Notes: generated by a model from the sequence alone, not told the origin. 64,000 nucleotides of DNA from Virgibacillus sp. MSJ-26 (GCF_018918075.1 NZ_JAHLPW010000016.1:1-64000), one strand, 5' to 3'; positions 30,192-42,420 are shown, counted from the first letter of the stretch. Made by a program: numbers and translations.

Positions 30192-32270
30192 ATGGCAAGA
30201 GAGTTCTCCTTGGAAAAGACACGCAACATTGGTATTATGGCTCACATTGATGCAGGTAAAACCACTACAACTGAGCGTATTCTTTTCTATACAGGACGCA
30301 TTCATAAAATTGGAGAAACACATGAAGGTGCTTCACAAATGGACTGGATGGAGCAAGAGCAAGAACGTGGTATAACAATCACTTCTGCTGCGACAACAGC
30401 TCAATGGAAGAACCACCGCATTAATATTATCGATACACCAGGTCACGTGGACTTTACAGTTGAAGTTGAGCGTTCACTTCGCGTACTTGATAGTGCGGTA
30501 ACTGTTCTTGATGCTCAGTCAGGTGTTGAACCACAGACTGAAACAGTATGGCGTCAAGCAACGACTTATGGTGTACCAAGAGTAGTATTTATTAACAAAA
30601 TGGATAAAATCGGTGCTGACTTTCTTTATGCAACAAGCACTTTAAAAGACCGTCTTGGAGCAAACGCTCATCCTATTCAGATGCCAATTGGTGCTGAAGA
30701 TGAATTTGACGGAATTATTGACTTGATTGAAATGGAAGCACACTTCTACCTTGATGATTTAGGAACAAGAGATGAAGCACGTGAAATTCCTGACGAATAC
30801 AAAGAACAAGCAGAAAAACTACGTGGAGATCTAATCGAATCTGTAGCAGATGTAAATGAAGATCTAATGATGAAATACCTAGAAGGTGAAGAAATCACCA
30901 ATGAAGAGCTTAAACAAGCAATTCGCCAGGCTACATTAGATGTTGAGTTTTATCCTGTATTCTGCGGTTCAGCATTTAAAAACAAAGGTGTTCAACTTCT
31001 TCTTGACGGAGTTATCGAATATCTTCCAGCGCCAACTGATGTACCACCAATCGAAGGTATCCTACCAGGTACTGACGAAGAGACAACACGTGAGGCAGAC
31101 GATAAAGCACCGTTCTCTGCATTAGCTTTTAAAGTAATGACAGACCCATATGTTGGTAAGCTTACATTCTTCCGTGTTTACTCAGGGACATTGGATTCTG
31201 GTTCTTATGTTCTTAACTCAGTAAAAGATAAACGTGAACGTGTAGGTAGAATTCTACAAATGCACGCAAACTCACGTGAAGAGATCTCAACAATTCACTG
31301 TGGTGATATCGCGGCTGCTGTTGGGCTTAAAGATACAGCAACAGGTGATACACTTTGTGATGAGAAAAGCCCAGTTATCTTAGAGTCAATGGAATTCCCT
31401 GAACCAGTTATCGGTGTTGCAATTGAGCCGAAAACTAAAGGTGATCAAGATAAGATGGGGATTGCTTTAGCTAAATTAGCTGAAGAAGATCCGACATTTA
31501 CAACCGAAACGAATGCTGAGACAGGTCAAACAATTATTTCTGGAATGGGTGAACTTCACCTAGATGTTATTGTTAACCGTCTAAAAGCAGAATTTAAAGT
31601 GGAAGCTAACGTTGGAGCACCACAAGTTGCTTACCGTGAAACATTCCGCAGTTCTGCAAAAGCTGAAGGTAAATTCATTCGTCAATCTGGTGGACGTGGA
31701 CAATATGGTCACGTTTGGGTTGAGTTTGAACCTGGTGAAGAAGGTTCAGGATTTGAATTTGAAAATAAAATCGTTGGTGGGGTTGTACCACGTGAATACA
31801 TTCCATCTGTTGAAGAGGGTATTAGAGAAGCAACAGAAAATGGTGTATTAGCTGGATACCCATTAATCGACATCAAAGCAACTCTATATGATGGAAGTTA
31901 TCATGATGTTGACTCTAACGAAATGGCATTTAAAATTGCTGGTTCAATGGCGCTTCGTTCAGCCAAAGACAAATGTAATCCAGTACTTCTAGAACCAATG
32001 ATGAAAGTTGAAATTGTAATTCCGGAAGAGTACATGGGAGACATTATGGGTGACGTGACTTCTCGTCGCGGACGTGTGGAAGGTATGGAAGCACGTGGAC
32101 CTGCACAACTTGTAAAAGGATTTGTACCACTTTCTGAGATGTTTGGTTATGCAACAGCATTACGTTCTAACACACAAGGACGTGGAACTTTCACAATGGT
32201 ATTCGACCACTATGAAGAAGTACCGAAGAGCATTTCTGAAGAAATTATTAAGAAAAATGCTGGTGAATAA
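30192..32270 (+). CDS. fusA: Elongation factor G
   Basis: EF-G catalyses translocation. The 692-residue product has G1 AHIDAGKT (17-24), G2 region with RGITITSA, G3 DTPGH and G4 NKMD, followed by domains II-V including the domain IV tip region [15 protein letters not shown] and the C-terminal [22 protein letters not shown] precedes the ATG. A run of high-usage codons fits high expression. It lies between rpsG and tuf. Confidence 0.97.
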   Translation: MAREFSLEKTRNIGIMAHIDAGKTTTTERILFYTGRIHKIGETHEGASQMDWMEQEQERGITITSAATTAQWKNHRINIIDTPGHVDFTVEVERSLRVLDSAVTVLDAQSGVEPQTETVWRQATTYGVPRVVFINKMDKIGADFLYATSTLKDRLGANAHPIQMPIGAEDEFDGIIDLIEMEAHFYLDDLGTRDEAREIPDEYKEQAEKLRGDLIESVADVNEDLMMKYLEGEEITNEELKQAIRQATLDVEFYPVFCGSAFKNKGVQLLLDGVIEYLPAPTDVPPIEGILPGTDEETTREADDKAPFSALAFKVMTDPYVGKLTFFRVYSGTLDSGSYVLNSVKDKRERVGRILQMHANSREEISTIHCGDIAAAVGLKDTATGDTLCDEKSPVILESMEFPEPVIGVAIEPKTKGDQDKMGIALAKLAEEDPTFTTETNAETGQTIISGMGELHLDVIVNRLKAEFKVEANVGAPQVAYRETFRSSAKAEGKFIRQSGGRGQYGHVWVEFEPGEEGSGFEFENKIVGGVVPREYIPSVEEGIREATENGVLAGYPLIDIKATLYDGSYHDVDSNEMAFKIAGSMALRSAKDKCNPVLLEPMMKVEIVIPEEYMGDIMGDVTSRRGRVEGMEARGPAQLVKGFVPLSEMFGYATALRSNTQGRGTFTMVFDHYEEVPKSISEEIIKKNAGE

Positions 32271-32299
32271 TTGATTTTTTTACGAATCTGAAGTATAAC
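32271..32299 (+). promoter_or_regulatory. Promoter candidate for tuf
   Basis: TTGATT (32271-32276), 17-bp spacer, TATAAC (32294-32299), directly after the fusA stop. A hairpin, ACTAAGAAA / TTTCTTAGT (32311-32341), follows before the tuf ribosome-binding site. tuf may therefore be transcribed both from the str promoter and its own. Confidence 0.55.
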
Positions 32300-32387
32300 A
32301 TTATTTAAGGACTAAGAAACGATATCAGACTTTTTCTTAGTTAAAATATATTAAAAAATGCTTTTACTTATTAAAGGAGGAACTATA

Positions 32388-33578
32388 ATGGCTAGAGAAA
32401 AATTCGATCGCTCTAAATCGCACGTAAATATTGGAACAATCGGTCACGTTGACCATGGAAAAACTACATTAACAGCTGCTATTACAACTGTAATGCATAA
32501 AGTCCAAGGTACTGAAGGTGCTATGGCATACGATCAAATCGATGGTGCACCAGAAGAAAAAGAACGTGGAATTACAATTGCAACATCCCACGTTGAGTAT
32601 GAGACAGATACTCGTCACTATGCACACGTTGACTGCCCAGGACACGCTGACTATGTTAAAAACATGATTACTGGTGCTGCACAAATGGACGGTGCTATTC
32701 TAGTAGTATCTTCTGCTGATGGCCCAATGCCACAAACTCGTGAGCACATCTTGCTTTCACGTAACGTTGGAGTACCTGCAATCGTTGTATTCCTTAACAA
32801 AACAGACATGGTTGACGATGAAGAGCTTCTTGAGCTTGTTGAAATGGAAGTACGTGACCTACTAACTGAGTATGACTTCCCAGGTGATGACGTACCAGTA
32901 GTTGCAGGTTCTGCTCTTAAAGCACTTGAAGGCGATGAAGAATACGAGCAAAAGATTGTTGAACTAATGAACGCTGTTGATGAGTATATCCCTACTCCTG
33001 AGCGTGACACTGACAAGCCATTCATGATGCCTGTTGAGGACGTATTCACAATCACTGGTCGTGGAACAGTTGCTACAGGTCGTGTTGAGCGTGGTCAAGT
33101 TAAAGTTGGTGAAGAAGTTGAAATCATCGGCATGAACGAATCAGCTATGAAGACAACAGTTACTGGTGTTGAAATGTTCCGTAAGCTTCTAGACTATGCT
33201 GAAGCTGGAGATAACATTGGTGCACTATTACGTGGTGTAGACCGTGAAGATATCAGCCGTGGTCAAGTTCTTGCTAAGCCAGGATCTATTACTCCACACA
33301 CTCGTTTCAAATCAGAAGTTTATGTTCTATCAAAAGAAGAAGGTGGACGTCATACTCCATTCTTCCAAAACTACCGCCCACAGTTCTACTTCCGTACAAC
33401 TGATGTAACTGGAGTTATTGAACTTCCAGAAGGCGTAGAAATGGTAATGCCTGGCGATAACATCGAAATGACTGTAGAGCTTATTTCACCAATCGCTATT
33501 GAAGATGGTACACGTTTCTCTATCCGTGAAGGTGGACGTACTGTTGGATCAGGCGTTGTAACTACTATTGAAAAATAA
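32388..33578 (+). CDS. tuf: Elongation factor Tu
   Basis: EF-Tu delivers aminoacyl-tRNA. The 396-residue product has GHVDHGKT (19-26), [23 protein letters not shown] and NKTDM motifs, plus domains II and III including the kirromycin-contact region. ATG 32388 follows AAAGGAGGAAC; the in-frame ATG at 32358 is upstream of that site. A strong terminator follows, closing the str region. Confidence 0.97.
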   Translation: MAREKFDRSKSHVNIGTIGHVDHGKTTLTAAITTVMHKVQGTEGAMAYDQIDGAPEEKERGITIATSHVEYETDTRHYAHVDCPGHADYVKNMITGAAQMDGAILVVSSADGPMPQTREHILLSRNVGVPAIVVFLNKTDMVDDEELLELVEMEVRDLLTEYDFPGDDVPVVAGSALKALEGDEEYEQKIVELMNAVDEYIPTPERDTDKPFMMPVEDVFTITGRGTVATGRVERGQVKVGEEVEIIGMNESAMKTTVTGVEMFRKLLDYAEAGDNIGALLRGVDREDISRGQVLAKPGSITPHTRFKSEVYVLSKEEGGRHTPFFQNYRPQFYFRTTDVTGVIELPEGVEMVMPGDNIEMTVELISPIAIEDGTRFSIREGGRTVGSGVVTTIEK

Positions 33579-33589
33579 GTAATTCATAT

Positions 33590-33625
33590 AAAAAACGGGC
33601 AGTTATTAACTGCCTGTTTTTTCTT
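33590..33625 (+). terminator. Terminator after tuf
   Basis: AAAACGGGCAGTT / AACTGCCTGTTTT, loop 3 nt, followed by TTCTTT. Confidence 0.92.
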
Positions 33626-33669
33626 TAAAATATTGAAATACCATGACAGTATTTACAATGAATTATCAT

Positions 33670-34320
33670 TCAAGATTTTTTAAGTCTCTTCTCAGCGTGT
33701 TTTAATTCCTCAAGCAAAGCTTCAATTTCCATTTGATTAACAGCCTCCCTCCCCATATCTAACAATTTGATACATATTAAAATATGATGAAACCCCAAGG
33801 CGATTTAACCATTCCTCTAGCGTTTCATATGGTATTCTGCCTAATTTTACTTTATTTGCTTTCCCCTCAAACTGATAGATTATTTTCCTAACAAAATCGG
33901 TAGGTGATTTTTGCATGTTGAACAGGGTTTTAAAGTAAGAAACTTGTTCATCATCAACAATCTTTTCAATAACTTGATTGCTTTGATCGCTAATGTTCGT
34001 TCTGTCTAAAATTTCTTTATCCCTTTTAAAAATAGGAAACAGCAGGGTGGGCCAGTTACAAATAGTATTACCATTATAAGAAATAAAGCTACACTAGGAG
34101 CTAACTTTTTTAAGAAAGGCTCAATATGTTTCTTTACTAGTTAAAATGTCGGTTGCCGTCCCTCTTTCGTGCACGAACCACAAGAAAATAGCTCCAAATC
34201 GGTATGTAGTTATAATGAAATATATTATAGGTTGAATCAAAAGGTAAAGTATAATCGATTCTCCGATGAAATAATATGTTTCAGTTATTAGTGGATGTTT
34301 TCTAATCGTGTAATTCCCCT
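33670..34320 (-). pseudogene. Decayed gene for a small membrane protein, unknown family
   Basis: On the reverse strand, protein-like stretches occur in different frames without a start codon. The upstream part (stop at 34121) reads TIRKHPLITETYYFIGESI then a hydrophobic segment; the downstream part (stop at 33737) reads FKRDKEILDRTNISDQSNQ and GRIPYETLEEWLNRLGVSSY. A 20-residue ORF (33670-33732, MEIEALLEELKHAEKRLKKS) follows behind GGGAGG. This suggests at least one frameshift and a lost N-terminus. I do not recognise the family. Confidence 0.5.
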
Positions 34321-34477
34321 TAAATTAATAAAGGCAGACTTATCAGAATTACCTTCACACTATTTTATTTAGGTGTGAAGTGTACAAGGATTTCACATAT
34401 TATTGAAAGTGAATTCTGTTAAAGAACATTAATATTTATCTTTTTCGAGATAAACCTAAAAAGATTGACAAAACCCC

Positions 34478-34506
34478 TTGCAATCACTGCTAATAGTTTG
34501 TATAAT
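34478..34506 (+). promoter_or_regulatory. Promoter of the S10-spc-alpha cluster
   Basis: TTGCAA (34478-34483), 17-bp spacer, perfect TATAAT (34501-34506). A TTGACA at 34465-34470 may add an upstream, less well spaced start. Confidence 0.78.
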
Positions 34507-35012
<506 letters not shown>

Positions 35013-35045
35013 AATATATGATTTAATTATAGGAGGTGCAGACGG

Positions 35046-35678
35046 ATGACGAAAGGAATCTTAGGCCGTAAAATCGGCATGACTCAGTTGTTTTCAGAGA
35101 ACGGTGAACTTGTTCCCGTAACAGTTATTCAAGCTGAGCCAAACGTCGTATTGCAAAAGAGAACAATTGAAAATGATGGCTATGAAGCTATTCAAATTGG
35201 TTTTGCTGACGAAAAAGAATCACGTACAAACAAAGCGAAAAAAGGTCATGCTGAAAAAGCAAATGTAACACCTAAGCGCTACGTTCGTGAAATCCGTGAT
35301 GCTGATCTTGGCGGTTATGAAGTAGGCCAAGAGATTAGCGTTGATGTTTTCGAAACAGGCGATAAAGTTGATGTGACAGGAACATCTAAAGGTAAAGGTT
35401 TCCAAGGTTCAATCAAGCGTCACAATCAATCAACAGGATTTAAAACACACGGTTCTCGTTTCCACAGAACTGGAGGTTCAATGGGGATGGCAGCTACTCC
35501 AGCACGTGTATTCAAAGGTAAAAAACTACCAGGTCAAATGGGTGCTGAAAAAGTTACAATCCAGAACTTAGAAATTGTTAACGTGGATACAGAACGTAAT
35601 CTATTACTTGTAAAAGGTAATGTTCCAGGTGCTAAAAAATCATACGTTACGATTACTAGCGCCATAAAAAATAAATAA
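35046..35678 (+). CDS. rplC: 50S ribosomal protein L3
   Basis: L3 is an early 50S assembly protein whose loop reaches the peptidyl transferase centre. The 210-residue product begins [16 protein letters not shown] and contains [20 protein letters not shown] and [20 protein letters not shown], the central extension. AGGAGGTG precedes the ATG, 33 bp after rpsJ. Confidence 0.97.
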   Translation: MTKGILGRKIGMTQLFSENGELVPVTVIQAEPNVVLQKRTIENDGYEAIQIGFADEKESRTNKAKKGHAEKANVTPKRYVREIRDADLGGYEVGQEISVDVFETGDKVDVTGTSKGKGFQGSIKRHNQSTGFKTHGSRFHRTGGSMGMAATPARVFKGKKLPGQMGAEKVTIQNLEIVNVDTERNLLLVKGNVPGAKKSYVTITSAIKNK

Positions 35679-35701
35679 TTCACAGGAAGGGAGGATATGT
35701 C

Positions 35702-36325
35702 ATGCCTAAAGTAGCATTATTTAAACAAGACGGTTCAGATGCCGGTGAAATGGAATTAAATGAATCGGTTTTCGGCATTGAGCCAAACACACATGTTTTA
35801 CACGAAACAGTCTTAATGCAACGTTCATCATTAAGACAAGGAACTCACAGTGTTAAAAACCGCTCAGAAGTAAGTGGCGGTGGACGCAAGCCATGGAGAC
35901 AAAAAGGGACTGGACGTGCACGTCAAGGTTCAATCAGATCACCACAATGGGTTGGCGGTGGCGTTGTTTTTGGTCCAACTCCACGTAGCTATAGCTATAA
36001 ACTACCTAAAAAGGTACGTCGTTTAGCGCTTAAATCAGCTCTTTCATCTAAAGTGAAAGAAGATAGTATTATCGTTTTAGAAAATCTATCTTTTGATGCG
36101 CCAAAAACAAAGGAAGTTGTTAATATGCTTAAAGCTTTGAAAGTAGATGAAACAGCTTTAATTGTTACAGCAGACCGAAATGAAAATGTAAGTCGATCAG
36201 CTAATAACCTCCAAAATGTACATGTTATTTCTGCTAGTCAAGTTAATGCATATGACTTGATCAAGCATGACAAATTAATTATTACAAAAGAGGCTGCTGA
36301 AAGAGTAGGGGAGGTGCTTTCATAA
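35702..36325 (+). CDS. rplD: 50S ribosomal protein L4
   Basis: L4 lines the peptide exit tunnel near the macrolide site. The 207-residue product has the tunnel loop [20 protein letters not shown] followed by [10 protein letters not shown], with unmodified loop residues. GGAAGGGAGG precedes the ATG. It overlaps rplW by one base. In E. coli L4 represses the S10 operon; that mechanism is not documented for Bacillus. Confidence 0.97.
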   Translation: MPKVALFKQDGSDAGEMELNESVFGIEPNTHVLHETVLMQRSSLRQGTHSVKNRSEVSGGGRKPWRQKGTGRARQGSIRSPQWVGGGVVFGPTPRSYSYKLPKKVRRLALKSALSSKVKEDSIIVLENLSFDAPKTKEVVNMLKALKVDETALIVTADRNENVSRSANNLQNVHVISASQVNAYDLIKHDKLIITKEAAERVGEVLS

Positions 36326-36612
36326 TGAAAGATCCACGCGATATTATTAAGCGCCCCGTGATCACAGAGCATTCTGCTGATTTAATGGCAGATAAAAAGT
36401 ACACTTTTGAAGTAAGCCCGAAAGCAAACAAATCTGAAATTAAGCATGCAGTTGAAGTTGCTTTTGGTGTTAAAGTTGAAAAAGTAAACACAATGAACTT
36501 AAAAGGTAAGTTTAAAAGAATGGGCCAATATGGCGGCTACCGTTCAGATCGTAAAAAAGCCATTGTGCAACTTAGCGAAGACAGTAAAGAACTAGAATTC
36601 TTCGAAGCGTAA
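36325..36612 (+). CDS. rplW: 50S ribosomal protein L23
   Basis: L23 sits at the tunnel exit and docks trigger factor and SRP. The 95-residue product starts [17 protein letters not shown] and has the loop and sheet region [20 protein letters not shown]. Its ATG shares the last A of the rplD stop codon; GGGGAGGTG within rplD is the ribosome-binding site. Confidence 0.96.
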   Translation: MKDPRDIIKRPVITEHSADLMADKKYTFEVSPKANKSEIKHAVEVAFGVKVEKVNTMNLKGKFKRMGQYGGYRSDRKKAIVQLSEDSKELEFFEA

Positions 36613-36641
36613 AAACGACTTAGATAAAGGAGGGAAATAAG

Positions 36642-37472
36642 ATGGCGATTAAAAAGTTCAGACCAACATCTAATGGTCACCGTAATATGTCAGGTTTAGA
36701 CTTCACTGATATTACAACAGACAAACCTGAGAAATCCTTGTTGGGTTCACTATCTAAACGTGGTGGGCGCAATTATCAAGGAAGAATCACATCTCGTCAT
36801 CAAGGTGGCGGACATAAGCGTCAATATCGTCTTATTGATTTTAAACGTAACAAAGATGGCATACCAGGACGCGTTGCTACAATCGAGTACGATCCAAACC
36901 GCACAGCAAACATTGCATTAATTAACTATGTAGATGGTGAGAAACGCTATATACTAGCACCAAAGGGCTTGAAAGTAGGTCAAATGATTGAGTCAGGTGA
37001 GAATGCTGACATCAAGCTAGGTAATGCTCTACCACTTGCAAACATTCCTGTTGGTACAATCATTCACAATGTTGAATTGAAACCAGGACGTGGAGGACAA
37101 CTTGCTCGTTCAGCTGGTACTGAAGCGCAAATCCTTGGGCGCGAAGGAAAATACACATTGGTAAGACTTGCTTCAGGTGAAGTTCGTCTTATATTGACAA
37201 CTTGCCGTGCAACTGTAGGCCAAGTTGGAAATATTGAACATGAGCTTATCCGTGTTGGAAAAGCAGGACGTTCTCGTTGGTTAAACAAACGCCCACACGT
37301 ACGTGGTTCTGCGATGAACCCAATCGATCACCCACATGGTGGTGGTGAAGGTCGTACGCCAATTGGACGTAAATCACCTGTATCTCCATGGGGTCAGCCG
37401 ACAATTGGTTATAAGACGCGTAAACGCAATAAGCCGACTGGCAAATATATCGTACGTGAGCGTAAAAGATAA
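36642..37472 (+). CDS. rplB: 50S ribosomal protein L2
   Basis: L2 is needed for subunit joining and peptidyl transfer. The 276-residue product contains the catalytic-region signature [20 protein letters not shown] with the conserved histidine. AAAGGAGGG lies before the ATG, 29 bp after rplW. Confidence 0.97.
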   Translation: MAIKKFRPTSNGHRNMSGLDFTDITTDKPEKSLLGSLSKRGGRNYQGRITSRHQGGGHKRQYRLIDFKRNKDGIPGRVATIEYDPNRTANIALINYVDGEKRYILAPKGLKVGQMIESGENADIKLGNALPLANIPVGTIIHNVELKPGRGGQLARSAGTEAQILGREGKYTLVRLASGEVRLILTTCRATVGQVGNIEHELIRVGKAGRSRWLNKRPHVRGSAMNPIDHPHGGGEGRTPIGRKSPVSPWGQPTIGYKTRKRNKPTGKYIVRERKR

Positions 37473-37531
37473 TTAAGGCGGTGACGGGAATTAATCACCC
37501 GTCTTCCAATTGATAAAAAGGAGGTTTTTCC

Positions 37532-37813
37532 ATGGGACGTAGCTTAAAAAAGGGACCTTTTGCAGATGATCATTTACTCAGAAAGATTGACGAGTTAAAT
37601 GAATCTGATAAGAAAAAAGTAGTGAAAACTTGGTCACGTCGTTCAACAATCTTCCCATCATTCGTAGGGCACACAATCGCTGTTTATGACGGTCGCAAAC
37701 ATGTGCCAGTCTATGTGACGGAAGATATGGTCGGACATAAATTAGGTGAGTTTGCGCCAACTCGTTCGTTTAGAGGGCATTCAGGCGTAGATAAATCAAC
37801 AACTACAGCATAA
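37532..37813 (+). CDS. rpsS: 30S ribosomal protein S19
   Basis: S19 is in the 30S head near the A-site finger. The 93-residue product begins [20 protein letters not shown] and has [18 protein letters not shown], the family signature. A short hairpin GACGGG/CCCGTC (37483-37503) lies in the 59-bp gap before it, upstream of AAAAGGAGG. Confidence 0.97.
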   Translation: MGRSLKKGPFADDHLLRKIDELNESDKKKVVKTWSRRSTIFPSFVGHTIAVYDGRKHVPVYVTEDMVGHKLGEFAPTRSFRGHSGVDKSTTTA

Positions 37814-37837
37814 AGCTAATGAGAGGAGGCACTCAAA

Positions 37838-38179
37838 ATGCAAGCAAAAGCCGTTGCGAAATCTGTTCGTATTGCTCCTCGTAAAGTCCGATTAGTTATC
37901 GATTTGATCCGAGGAAAGAACGTTGAGGAAGCCGTTGCAATCTTGCGCCTAACCCAACGAGGTGCTTCTCCAGTCGTAGAAAAGGTTTTAAACTCTGCAG
38001 TTGCTAACGCAGAACACAACTACGAAATGGATACGGATAACCTAGTAGTTTCCGAAGCATATGTTAACGAAGGTGCAACATTGAAACGTTTTCGCCCACG
38101 CGCTCAAGGAAGCGCAAGCAGAATAAATAAACGCACAAGCCACATTACAGTCGTGGTATCAGAAAAGAAGGAGGGATAG
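37838..38179 (+). CDS. rplV: 50S ribosomal protein L22
   Basis: L22 contributes the second constriction of the exit tunnel. The 113-residue product has [20 protein letters not shown] at the N-terminus and the beta-hairpin loop [20 protein letters not shown] that faces the tunnel. GAGAGGAGGC precedes the ATG. Three bases separate it from rpsC. Confidence 0.97.
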   Translation: MQAKAVAKSVRIAPRKVRLVIDLIRGKNVEEAVAILRLTQRGASPVVEKVLNSAVANAEHNYEMDTDNLVVSEAYVNEGATLKRFRPRAQGSASRINKRTSHITVVVSEKKEG

Positions 38180-38182
38180 TCA

Positions 38183-38824
38183 GTGGGTCAGAAAATCAAT
38201 CCAACAGGTCTTCGTATTGGAGTTATTAAAGACTGGGAGTCTAGATGGTATGCCGATAAGGACTATGCCGATTTACTTCATGAAGACATTAAGGTTAGAG
38301 AATATCTTGAAAATCGTCTAAGTACAGCTGCAGTATCTTCTATTGAAATAGAACGTGCGGCAAACCGTATTAATATTACGATTCATACAGGTAAGCCAGG
38401 TATGGTTATTGGTAAGGGTGGTTCGGAAGTTGAATCATTACGTAAAGCACTAAATAGCTTAACAGGCAAACGTGTACACATTAATATTGTTGAAATTAAA
38501 AAAGTAGATCTTAACGCAAAGTTAGTAGCTGATAATATCGCCCGTCAACTTGAAAATCGTGTATCATTCCGTCGTGCTCAAAAGCAAGCTATCCAACGTG
38601 CAATGCGCGGAGGAGCAAAAGGAATTAGAACACAAGTATCAGGACGTCTTGGCGGAGCCGACATCGCTCGTGCAGAACATTATAGTGAAGGGACAGTACC
38701 ACTACACACTTTACGTGCCGATATTGACTATGGCAACGTAGAAGCCGATACAACGTACGGTAAACTAGGTGTAAAAGTGTGGATCTATCGTGGAGAAGTC
38801 CTTCCAGAAAAACCGAAAAAATAA
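38183..38824 (+). CDS. rpsC: 30S ribosomal protein S3
   Basis: S3 guards the mRNA entry channel. The 213-residue product starts [20 protein letters not shown] and has the KH-domain loop [23 protein letters not shown] start 3 nt after rplV, using GGAGGG inside the rplV 3' end, so translation is probably coupled. Confidence 0.97.
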   Translation: MGQKINPTGLRIGVIKDWESRWYADKDYADLLHEDIKVREYLENRLSTAAVSSIEIERAANRINITIHTGKPGMVIGKGGSEVESLRKALNSLTGKRVHINIVEIKKVDLNAKLVADNIARQLENRVSFRRAQKQAIQRAMRGGAKGIRTQVSGRLGGADIARAEHYSEGTVPLHTLRADIDYGNVEADTTYGKLGVKVWIYRGEVLPEKPKK

Positions 38825-38842
38825 GGAAGGGGGCTCATTCTT

Positions 38843-39277
38843 ATGTTAATGCCTAAACGTGTTAAATATCGTAGACAACATAGAGGACGTATGAAAGGTC
38901 GCGCAAAAGGCGGAACCACCGTAGCATTCGGTGAATACGGCCTACAAGCTGTAGAAGCTTCTTGGATTACAAGTCGTCAAATTGAGGCAGCTCGTATAGC
39001 AATGACCCGTTATATGAAGCGTGGCGGTAAAGTTTGGATTAAAATATTCCCTGATAAGCCATATACTGCAAAACCACTTGAAGTGCGCATGGGATCAGGA
39101 AAAGGTGCCCCAGAAGGCTGGGTAGCCGTTGTAAAACCAGGAAAAATTATGTTTGAAGTTGGAGGCGTATCGGAAGATGTTGCTCGCGAAGCATTAAGAC
39201 TTGCTTCACATAAGCTACCGATTCGTACTAAATTTGTAAAACGTGAAGAAATTGGTGGTGAAAGCAATGAAGGCTAA
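38843..39277 (+). CDS. rplP: 50S ribosomal protein L16
   Basis: L16 positions A- and P-site tRNAs. The 144-residue product begins [20 protein letters not shown] and contains the loop [17 protein letters not shown] with the conserved residues near the peptidyl transferase centre. AAGGAAGGGGG precedes the ATG. Its 3' end overlaps rpmC by 11 nt. Confidence 0.97.
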   Translation: MLMPKRVKYRRQHRGRMKGRAKGGTTVAFGEYGLQAVEASWITSRQIEAARIAMTRYMKRGGKVWIKIFPDKPYTAKPLEVRMGSGKGAPEGWVAVVKPGKIMFEVGGVSEDVAREALRLASHKLPIRTKFVKREEIGGESNEG

Positions 39278-39464
39278 TGAAATAAGAGATTTAACCACTG
39301 CCGAAATTGAACAAAAGGTAAAAACACTTAAAGAAGAATTATTCAATTTACGTTTCCAACTTGCAACTGGACAATTGGAAAACACTGCAAGAATTCGTGA
39401 AGTTAGAAGATCCATTGCTCGTATGAAAACTGTTGTACGTCAACGCGAATTAAGCGTAAATTAA
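39267..39464 (+). CDS. rpmC: 50S ribosomal protein L29
   Basis: L29 sits next to L23 at the tunnel exit. The 65-residue, two-helix product begins [20 protein letters not shown] and has [23 protein letters not shown] 39267 lies inside the last codons of rplP behind GGTGGTGAAAG; an in-frame ATG further upstream at 39243 would give an N-terminus unlike the family. Confidence 0.95.
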   Translation: MKANEIRDLTTAEIEQKVKTLKEELFNLRFQLATGQLENTARIREVRRSIARMKTVVRQRELSVN

Positions 39465-39497
39465 AGAACTGATTATTGAGAGGAGGCAAGCCTCACT

Positions 39498-39761
39498 ATG
39501 ACAGAACGAAATAGTCGTAAAGCATATACAGGACGTGTTGTATCAGATAAAATGGATAAAACCATTTCTGTAATGGTTGAAACTTATAAAGTTCATAAAT
39601 TATACGGTAAACGTGTTAAGTATTCTAAAAAGTTCAAAGTTCATGATGAAAATAACCAAGCGAAAACTGGAGATGTTGTTCGCATCATGGAAACTCGACC
39701 ACTATCTGCAACGAAGCGTTTTAGACTCGTTGAAGTTGTTGAAGAAGCAGTTATTATTTAA
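39498..39761 (+). CDS. rpsQ: 30S ribosomal protein S17
   Basis: S17 is an OB-fold protein that binds 16S rRNA early in assembly. The 87-residue product has [20 protein letters not shown] and [30 protein letters not shown] precedes the ATG. Confidence 0.97.
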   Translation: MTERNSRKAYTGRVVSDKMDKTISVMVETYKVHKLYGKRVKYSKKFKVHDENNQAKTGDVVRIMETRPLSATKRFRLVEVVEEAVII

Positions 39762-39807
39762 CCATAGTAATGCTGGGAAGAGGTTCCGAAAGGAGGTCTA
39801 AAGCGAT

Positions 39808-40176
39808 ATGATTCAACAAGAAAGTCATTTGAAAATTGCCGATAACTCTGGTGCACGTGAGGTGTCAACAATTAAAGTGTTAGGTGGAACTGGACGTAAA
39901 TCCGCTAACATTGGTGATGTAATTGTTTGTACAGTAAAACATGCAACACCAGGGGGCGTTGTCAAAAAAGGTGAAATAGTGAAGGCTGTTATTGTTCGCT
40001 CAAAAACAGGCGTTCGTCGTAAAGATGGATCATACATTCGTTTTGATGAAAATGCTGCCGTAATCGTCCGCGATGACAAAAGTCCAAGAGGTACTCGTAT
40101 CTTTGGCCCTGTCGCCCGTGAATTACGTGACGCAAAGTTCATGAAAATTGTATCACTAGCACCAGAAGTATTATAA
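39808..40176 (+). CDS. rplN: 50S ribosomal protein L14
   Basis: L14 forms an intersubunit bridge and is the docking site of silencing factor RsfS. The 122-residue product begins [20 protein letters not shown] and contains [17 protein letters not shown] and the end [30 protein letters not shown] precedes the ATG. A palindromic element separates it from rplX. Confidence 0.97.
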   Translation: MIQQESHLKIADNSGAREVSTIKVLGGTGRKSANIGDVIVCTVKHATPGGVVKKGEIVKAVIVRSKTGVRRKDGSYIRFDENAAVIVRDDKSPRGTRIFGPVARELRDAKFMKIVSLAPEVL

Positions 40177-40188
40177 GTAGAATTGTCC

Positions 40189-40278
40189 TTGGCAGGTAAG
40201 AAAATAACAAGTTTTCTAAACTGCATAAGCGCAACTAAGGCATCGCCGTCAAAGACTTGGCGACTGCCAAGTTTCCTA
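40189..40278. repeat. Palindromic element between rplN and rplX
   Basis: CTTGGCAG (40189-40196) recurs inverted as CTGCCAAG (40264-40271). The right half folds alone: AACT, GGCA and TCGCC pair with GGCGA, TGCC and AGTT (about 40231-40276). The rplN-rplX gap is 121 bp, against about 30 bp at neighbouring junctions, so this looks like an insertion that leaves the operon readable. Confidence 0.65.
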
Positions 40279-40297
40279 ATAAGGAGGTGCGTCAAGC

Positions 40298-40609
40298 ATG
40301 CATGTCAAAAAAGGTGATAAAGTCAAAGTCATTACCGGTAAAGATAGCGGTAAAGAAGGAACTGTTTTAGAAGCCTATCCGAAAAAAGAACGTGTATTAG
40401 TTGAAGGAGTAAACATGGTAAGAAAGCACTCAAAACCATCTCAAGAGAATCCACAAGGTGGAATTCTCAACCAAGAAGGCTCTGTACACGTTTCTAATGT
40501 AATGCCAATTGATCCAAAGACCGGTGAACCAACTCGCGTTGGGTACGAAGTACGTGATGGAAAAAAAGTCCGTATCGCTAAAAAATCCGGTGAACCATTA
40601 GATAAATAA
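40298..40609 (+). CDS. rplX: 50S ribosomal protein L24
   Basis: L24 initiates 50S assembly. The 103-residue product has the KOW motif [20 protein letters not shown] at the N-terminus. AAGGAGGTGC precedes the ATG, just beyond the palindromic element; the first gene of the spc part after the insertion. Confidence 0.97.
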   Translation: MHVKKGDKVKVITGKDSGKEGTVLEAYPKKERVLVEGVNMVRKHSKPSQENPQGGILNQEGSVHVSNVMPIDPKTGEPTRVGYEVRDGKKVRIAKKSGEPLDK

Positions 40610-40636
40610 TTTTTAGGCGAAAGGAGGGCGCTCGTG

Positions 40637-41176
40637 ATGAATCAATTAAAACAAAAATATAACGAAGAAATAGTACCGTCATTAGTTAAAAAGTTTAACT
40701 ATAAATCTGTTATGGAAGTTCCAGGGATTGAGAAAGTTGTTATCAACATGGGTGTTGGTGACGCTGTACAAAATTCAAAAGCACTTGATAACGCAGTTGA
40801 AGAACTTTCATTAATTTCTGGTCAAAAGCCAGTTGTTACTCGTGCGAAGAAATCCATTGCAGGATTCCGTCTACGTGAAGGAATGCCAATCGGAGCTAAA
40901 GTAACTTTACGCGGAGAAAGAATGTATGATTTCCTCCAAAAGCTTATTGCCGTTTCACTACCACGTGTTCGTGACTTTAGAGGTGTTTCTAATAAAGCTT
41001 TTGATGGTCGTGGAAACTACACATTAGGTGTAAAAGAACAACTTATCTTCCCGGAAATTAACTATGATAAAGTTAGCAAAATCCGTGGTTTAGACATTGT
41101 TATCGTAACAACATCTAACACAGATGAAGAAGCACATGAACTTTTAGCTCAGCTAGGCATGCCTTTCCAAAAGTAA
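40637..41176 (+). CDS. rplE: 50S ribosomal protein L5
   Basis: L5 binds 5S rRNA and contacts P-site tRNA. The 179-residue product contains [20 protein letters not shown] and [23 protein letters not shown] 40637 is favoured over GTG 40634 because AAGGAGGG (40621-40628) then has an 8-nt spacing and the length equals the Bacillus protein. Confidence 0.97.
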   Translation: MNQLKQKYNEEIVPSLVKKFNYKSVMEVPGIEKVVINMGVGDAVQNSKALDNAVEELSLISGQKPVVTRAKKSIAGFRLREGMPIGAKVTLRGERMYDFLQKLIAVSLPRVRDFRGVSNKAFDGRGNYTLGVKEQLIFPEINYDKVSKIRGLDIVIVTTSNTDEEAHELLAQLGMPFQK

Positions 41177-41182
41177 GCTTAG

Positions 41183-41392
<210 letters not shown>

Positions 41393-41421
41393 ACCCCGAT
41401 TTGGGAAGGAGGTAATGAGTA

Positions 41422-41820
41422 ATGGTTATGACTGATCCAGTAGCAGATATGCTAACTCGTATTCGTAACGCTAACATGGTGCGCCATGAAAAATTGGAGC
41501 TTCCGGCTTCAAAGATGAAACGCGACATCGCTGATATTTTAAAAAGAGAAGGTTTCGTTCGTGATTACGAATTTATTGAAGATGATAAACAAGGTATTCT
41601 ACGTATATTCCTTAAGTACGGAAATAATGACCAACAAGTTATTACGGGAATTAAACGTATAAGTAAGCCTGGTCTACGTGTGTACGCAAAAGCCGAAGAA
41701 GTGCCACGTGTGTTAAATGGTTTGGGAATTGCAATCGTATCGACTTCTAAAGGTGTTCTATCTGATAAGGAAGCACGTTCTCAAGCAGTTGGTGGCGAAG
41801 TACTTGCATATGTTTGGTAA
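41422..41820 (+). CDS. rpsH: 30S ribosomal protein S8
   Basis: S8 binds helix 21 of 16S rRNA and is a key 30S assembly protein. The 132-residue product begins [20 protein letters not shown] and has [33 protein letters not shown] precedes the ATG. In E. coli S8 represses the spc operon at the L5 site. Confidence 0.97.
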   Translation: MVMTDPVADMLTRIRNANMVRHEKLELPASKMKRDIADILKREGFVRDYEFIEDDKQGILRIFLKYGNNDQQVITGIKRISKPGLRVYAKAEEVPRVLNGLGIAIVSTSKGVLSDKEARSQAVGGEVLAYVW

Positions 41821-41851
41821 TTAATACTTTTTGATTGAGGAGGTGCAACCA

Positions 41852-42388
41852 ATGTCTCGTATCGGACTTAAAACAATTGAACTTCCAGAAGGTGTGGAAG
41901 TTAAAATGGACGGTAACAAAGTGACTGTGAAAGGTCCTAAAGGTGAATTGTCAAGAACAATCCATAATGACATGGTCGTTAAAATGGAGGATAACACAGT
42001 TAATATTGAACGTCCTAACGATTTAAAAGAAACTCGTTCATTACACGGAACAACTCGTAGCCTAATCGCAAACATGGTAGAAGGCGTAAATAAAGGCTTC
42101 GAAAAGAAACTTGAAATCATTGGTGTTGGATATCGTGCTCAAAAACAAGGTGATAAAGTAGTAGTGAACGCAGGCTACTCACACCCAGTGGAAATCGAAG
42201 CAAGAGAAGGCATCGAAATTGATGTTCCTAAAAACACGGAACTTATTGTTAAAGGAATTGACAAAGAATTAGTTGGAGCAGTTGCTGCAAACATCAGATC
42301 AATCAGATTACCTGAGCCTTATAAAGGAAAAGGTATCCGTTATGCTGGTGAATATGTACGTCAAAAAGAAGGTAAAACTGCTAAGTAA
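41852..42388 (+). CDS. rplF: 50S ribosomal protein L6
   Basis: L6 lies near the sarcin-ricin loop. The 178-residue product has two similar domains, with the conserved end [23 protein letters not shown] 41852 follows GAGGAGGTGC; an in-frame ATG at 41831 lies before that site. Confidence 0.97.
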   Translation: MSRIGLKTIELPEGVEVKMDGNKVTVKGPKGELSRTIHNDMVVKMEDNTVNIERPNDLKETRSLHGTTRSLIANMVEGVNKGFEKKLEIIGVGYRAQKQGDKVVVNAGYSHPVEIEAREGIEIDVPKNTELIVKGIDKELVGAVAANIRSIRLPEPYKGKGIRYAGEYVRQKEGKTAK

Positions 42389-42420
42389 GGTAAGTTAGGG
42401 AACAGAAAGGAGTGACCTAA

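Noticed and set aside
39825-40295. 156-codon antisense ORF across rplN and its spacer
   Set aside because: Complement of the conserved L14 gene; no ribosome-binding site or recognisable domain.
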